This document shows positions 62,163 through 64,000 of a DNA stretch of 64,000 bases, one piece after another. The notes under the pieces were generated by a model. The model searched no databases and was not told where the DNA came from. It worked only from the letters and a program-made list of their open reading frames with translations. This DNA is from Labilibaculum manganireducens (lineage in GTDB: Bacteria > Bacteroidota > Bacteroidia > Bacteroidales > Marinifilaceae): positions 124,001 to 188,000 of the forward strand of contig NZ_MVDE01000004.1 in NCBI RefSeq assembly GCF_002843385.1, in the 5' to 3' direction. How positions within the stretch are numbered: position 1 is the first letter of the stretch; each line of letters opens with the position of its first letter. The translations under genes were made by a program, and so were the position numbers.

Positions 62163-63761
62163 ATGGACGAAAACCTATTTTTCCTATTAAAAGAACTACT
62201 TACAAAAAATAGCATAAAAGTTAATAATGAAGAATTAAAGCTTCAATTATTTGGTCATCCTTCGTATCCAAGTTTACATTCTTTGACCGGAGTTTTGGAT
62301 CATTTTAACATCCCAAATCTTGCAATAGAAATTCCAAAAACAGAGGAAAACATTGCTCTTTTACCCGATTACTTCATAGCTCATATCGAAAACAACAGAG
62401 GTGATAATTTTGCATTAATCAGCAAGAAAGCGGATGCTATTCAAATTACACGTGAGGGAAAAAAATCGGAGCTTGTTTCTATTGACAGCTTTATTGATTT
62501 ATGGACCGGAATTGTCTTAGTTATCGAAACGGATGAAAATATAAAAACAGATATCTCTTCTATTTTCTCAAAAGGATTACTTGTAAGTATTCCAGTCGTA
62601 CTAATAATTTGTTTTTTATTCTTGAGTCAAAACCCATTTGAATCATTTCATTTTGTTTTTTCGATGATTGGACTAATGATATGTATCTTTATTCTTCAAC
62701 ACGAAATAGGAACTTCTTCTCAGGTTTTGAATAAAATTTGTACTGGTGTTAGTGATAAAGTTAGTTGCGATGATGTTATGCAATCGAAAGGATCCAATCT
62801 TTTTGGCTTTGTTAAATTAAGTGATCTTGGTATTATTTATTTTCTAACCTCAGTATTATCTTCCTTACTTTTTGTGATAAGTAAAAACAATTTCACACCA
62901 CTCTTCCTTGCTAGTCTTATGGCTCTGCCATTTACAATCTATTCCATCTACTATCAGTTCCAAATTGTAAAAAAATGGTGTCTCCTTTGTCTTGGTGTTA
63001 TTTTGGTTTTATGGATACAATCAGCTTTGGCAATTGCAAATATCAATTCAATCTCTGAGATAATATCAGAACCAAATTCTTACTTACTCTTTGCATTTGC
63101 GGCATACCTTACCACAGCTCTTTGGTTATTCATTGCTCCCAAAATAAGGCTAAAACCAGAATATTTTAAATTAAAAGTACAATTCAATAAATTCAAAAGA
63201 AACTTCGAAATATTCAACAATCTGCTTTCCAGATCGCAAGCAATAAACACCACAATTACAAACTGCAATGAAATAGTATTTGGCGCTAAAAATTCTGAAT
63301 TGGAAATCGTTATCATCACAAACCCCTTATGTGGCTTTTGCAAAAATGCTCACAAATTAATTCACATAGTATTAGATCAAGAAACCGAAGTAAAAATCAT
63401 TGTTCGTTTCAATGTATCTCAAAATACAAAAGCCATTGATAATAAAATTGCAGCAAAACTAGTTGAGATCTGCCATTTAAACGGGGAAGAGATATGTCTA
63501 ACAGCAATGAATGAAGCCTATTCCAGCAGAGATGCTGCCACTTGGCTAAATAAATGGGGAGAATCAGAAAATGAATACTATTCTCAAATTTTAATGGAAG
63601 AAAAGAATTGGTGCACAAACAACAATATTCCCTTTACACCTGAAATACTTCTTAATGGCAAATCCTATCCAAAAGAGTATGATTTTGAAGAATTGCAATA
63701 TTTTCTTGAAGATATTAACGAGTTCGAAGTTTCGACGCAAACAGAACTCATAACAGACTAA
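62163..63761 (+). CDS. C39-like/VKOR/thioredoxin fusion protein
   Basis: A 532-residue membrane oxidoreductase. Residues 1-120 resemble a C39 peptidase-like domain (HPSYPSLHSLTGVLDHFNI; YFIAHIENNRGDNFALI) but lack the catalytic Cys. Residues 135-325 form a vitamin K epoxide reductase domain, with five helices, loop cysteines Cys193 and Cys202, and the active-site Cys273-x2-Cys276. Residues 375-510 are a thioredoxin-like domain with Cys390-Gly-Phe-Cys393. Together they would form disulfides in exported substrates using a quinone as electron sink. The next gene encodes a double-glycine leader peptide with two cysteines, the likely client. Confidence 0.88.
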   Translation: MDENLFFLLKELLTKNSIKVNNEELKLQLFGHPSYPSLHSLTGVLDHFNIPNLAIEIPKTEENIALLPDYFIAHIENNRGDNFALISKKADAIQITREGKKSELVSIDSFIDLWTGIVLVIETDENIKTDISSIFSKGLLVSIPVVLIICFLFLSQNPFESFHFVFSMIGLMICIFILQHEIGTSSQVLNKICTGVSDKVSCDDVMQSKGSNLFGFVKLSDLGIIYFLTSVLSSLLFVISKNNFTPLFLASLMALPFTIYSIYYQFQIVKKWCLLCLGVILVLWIQSALAIANINSISEIISEPNSYLLFAFAAYLTTALWLFIAPKIRLKPEYFKLKVQFNKFKRNFEIFNNLLSRSQAINTTITNCNEIVFGAKNSELEIVIITNPLCGFCKNAHKLIHIVLDQETEVKIIVRFNVSQNTKAIDNKIAAKLVEICHLNGEEICLTAMNEAYSSRDAATWLNKWGESENEYYSQILMEEKNWCTNNNIPFTPEILLNGKSYPKEYDFEELQYFLEDINEFEVSTQTELITD

Positions 63762-63833
63762 AAATAATTATAAAACTGAAGCCTTGACGGTTTTAAAATG
63801 TTCAAGATACACACATTATTAAATTTTAATATT

Positions 63834-64000
63834 ATGAAAGATTTACAAAAATTAAACGGTGCTAAAATTCTAAGTAATAAAGAACAACAAAAAATAACAG
63901 GTGGTTGGAAGGGCTTGCCACTAGATCCATGCGGAGGTGGAGGTGAGGTTCTAACAAGATATACAACTCAAGAAGAATGTAATGGCCATGGAATTTGGTC
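63834..64000 (+). CDS. Double-glycine leader peptide precursor (partial)
   Basis: A frame starting at ATG 63834 and running off the window end. Residues 1-24 are a classical double-glycine leader (LNGAKILSNKEQQKITGG as residues 7-24, following the LSxxExxxIxGG rule). The core begins WKGLPLDPCGGGGEV and contains Cys33 and Cys49 in the part seen. Such peptides are cut after Gly-Gly by C39 peptidase-containing ABC exporters and secreted. The upstream VKOR fusion suggests a Cys33-Cys49 disulfide. Function (bacteriocin, signal or other) is unknown, and the C-terminus is beyond the window. Confidence 0.75.
   Translation, partial: MKDLQKLNGAKILSNKEQQKITGGWKGLPLDPCGGGGEVLTRYTTQEECNGHGIW

Overview
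The window is chromosomal DNA of a Bacteroidota bacterium. The evidence is a SusC/SusD outer-membrane uptake pair with a hybrid two-component regulator, several lipoproteins with short leaders ending in Cys, -7 promoter boxes of the TAnnTTTG type, AT-rich spacers, and Bacteroidota-type families (DUF1735, DUF4361, DUF6055, DUF2007, DUF5808). The B12, NfnAB-like and rubrerythrin-like genes suggest a strict or facultative anaerobe, possibly a marine Marinilabiliales/Bacteroidales relative. The rank below phylum is inference only.

Layout. 1-3649: an Eco57I/TaqI-type adenine methyltransferase, a cassette-like repeat, the dead 3' end of a group II intron, mazG, a purine-rich repeat tract and a palindromic MITE-like element. 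3650-12570: a GT4 glycosyltransferase, then on the minus strand a cobalamin riboswitch operon that packs the corrin-ring enzymes into mostly fused proteins (CobI, CobJ-CbiC, CbiET, CbiG-CobM, CobK-CbiD). 12720-20375: an acyl-CoA ligase, a TPR histidine kinase, an orphan Tat signal peptide, a DUF5808 protein, two head-to-head truncated genes (a NarI/HdrE-like membrane protein and a Crp regulator), RarD and a DUF4440 lipoprotein. 20400-33950: a putative outer-membrane protein, DUF2007, a lone receiver domain, an alpha/beta hydrolase, MsrB, MarC, TauE, a TonB receptor, patatin, PlsC, SIMPL, a zinc ribbon, a HAD phosphatase, an acetyltransferase and a degenerate ferritin-like paralogue.

34320-46980 is a SusCD uptake locus: hybrid sensor, DUF1735 lipoprotein, SusC, SusD, and a lipoprotein carrying HEMGH. 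It has no glycoside hydrolase, so the target may be a glycoprotein or peptide. A direct repeat with 21-bp spacing upstream is a candidate regulator site. 47110-59154 holds a ferritin-like/NfnAB-like operon, DksA-like and SUI1 proteins, purC, PhoH, a SAM hydroxide adenosyltransferase and a lipid-linked glycosylation operon (PAP2, GT39, GT2, flippase-like).

59613-64000 carries a hybrid kinase with a c-type-heme Tll0287 sensor domain, then a C39-like/VKOR/thioredoxin fusion directly upstream of a small double-glycine leader peptide with two cysteines, cut by the window end. This looks like the left edge of a disulfide-containing secreted-peptide (RiPP/bacteriocin-like) system and is the best candidate for something undescribed. 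The window also contains many gene remnants and small repeats, which indicates active genome rearrangement.
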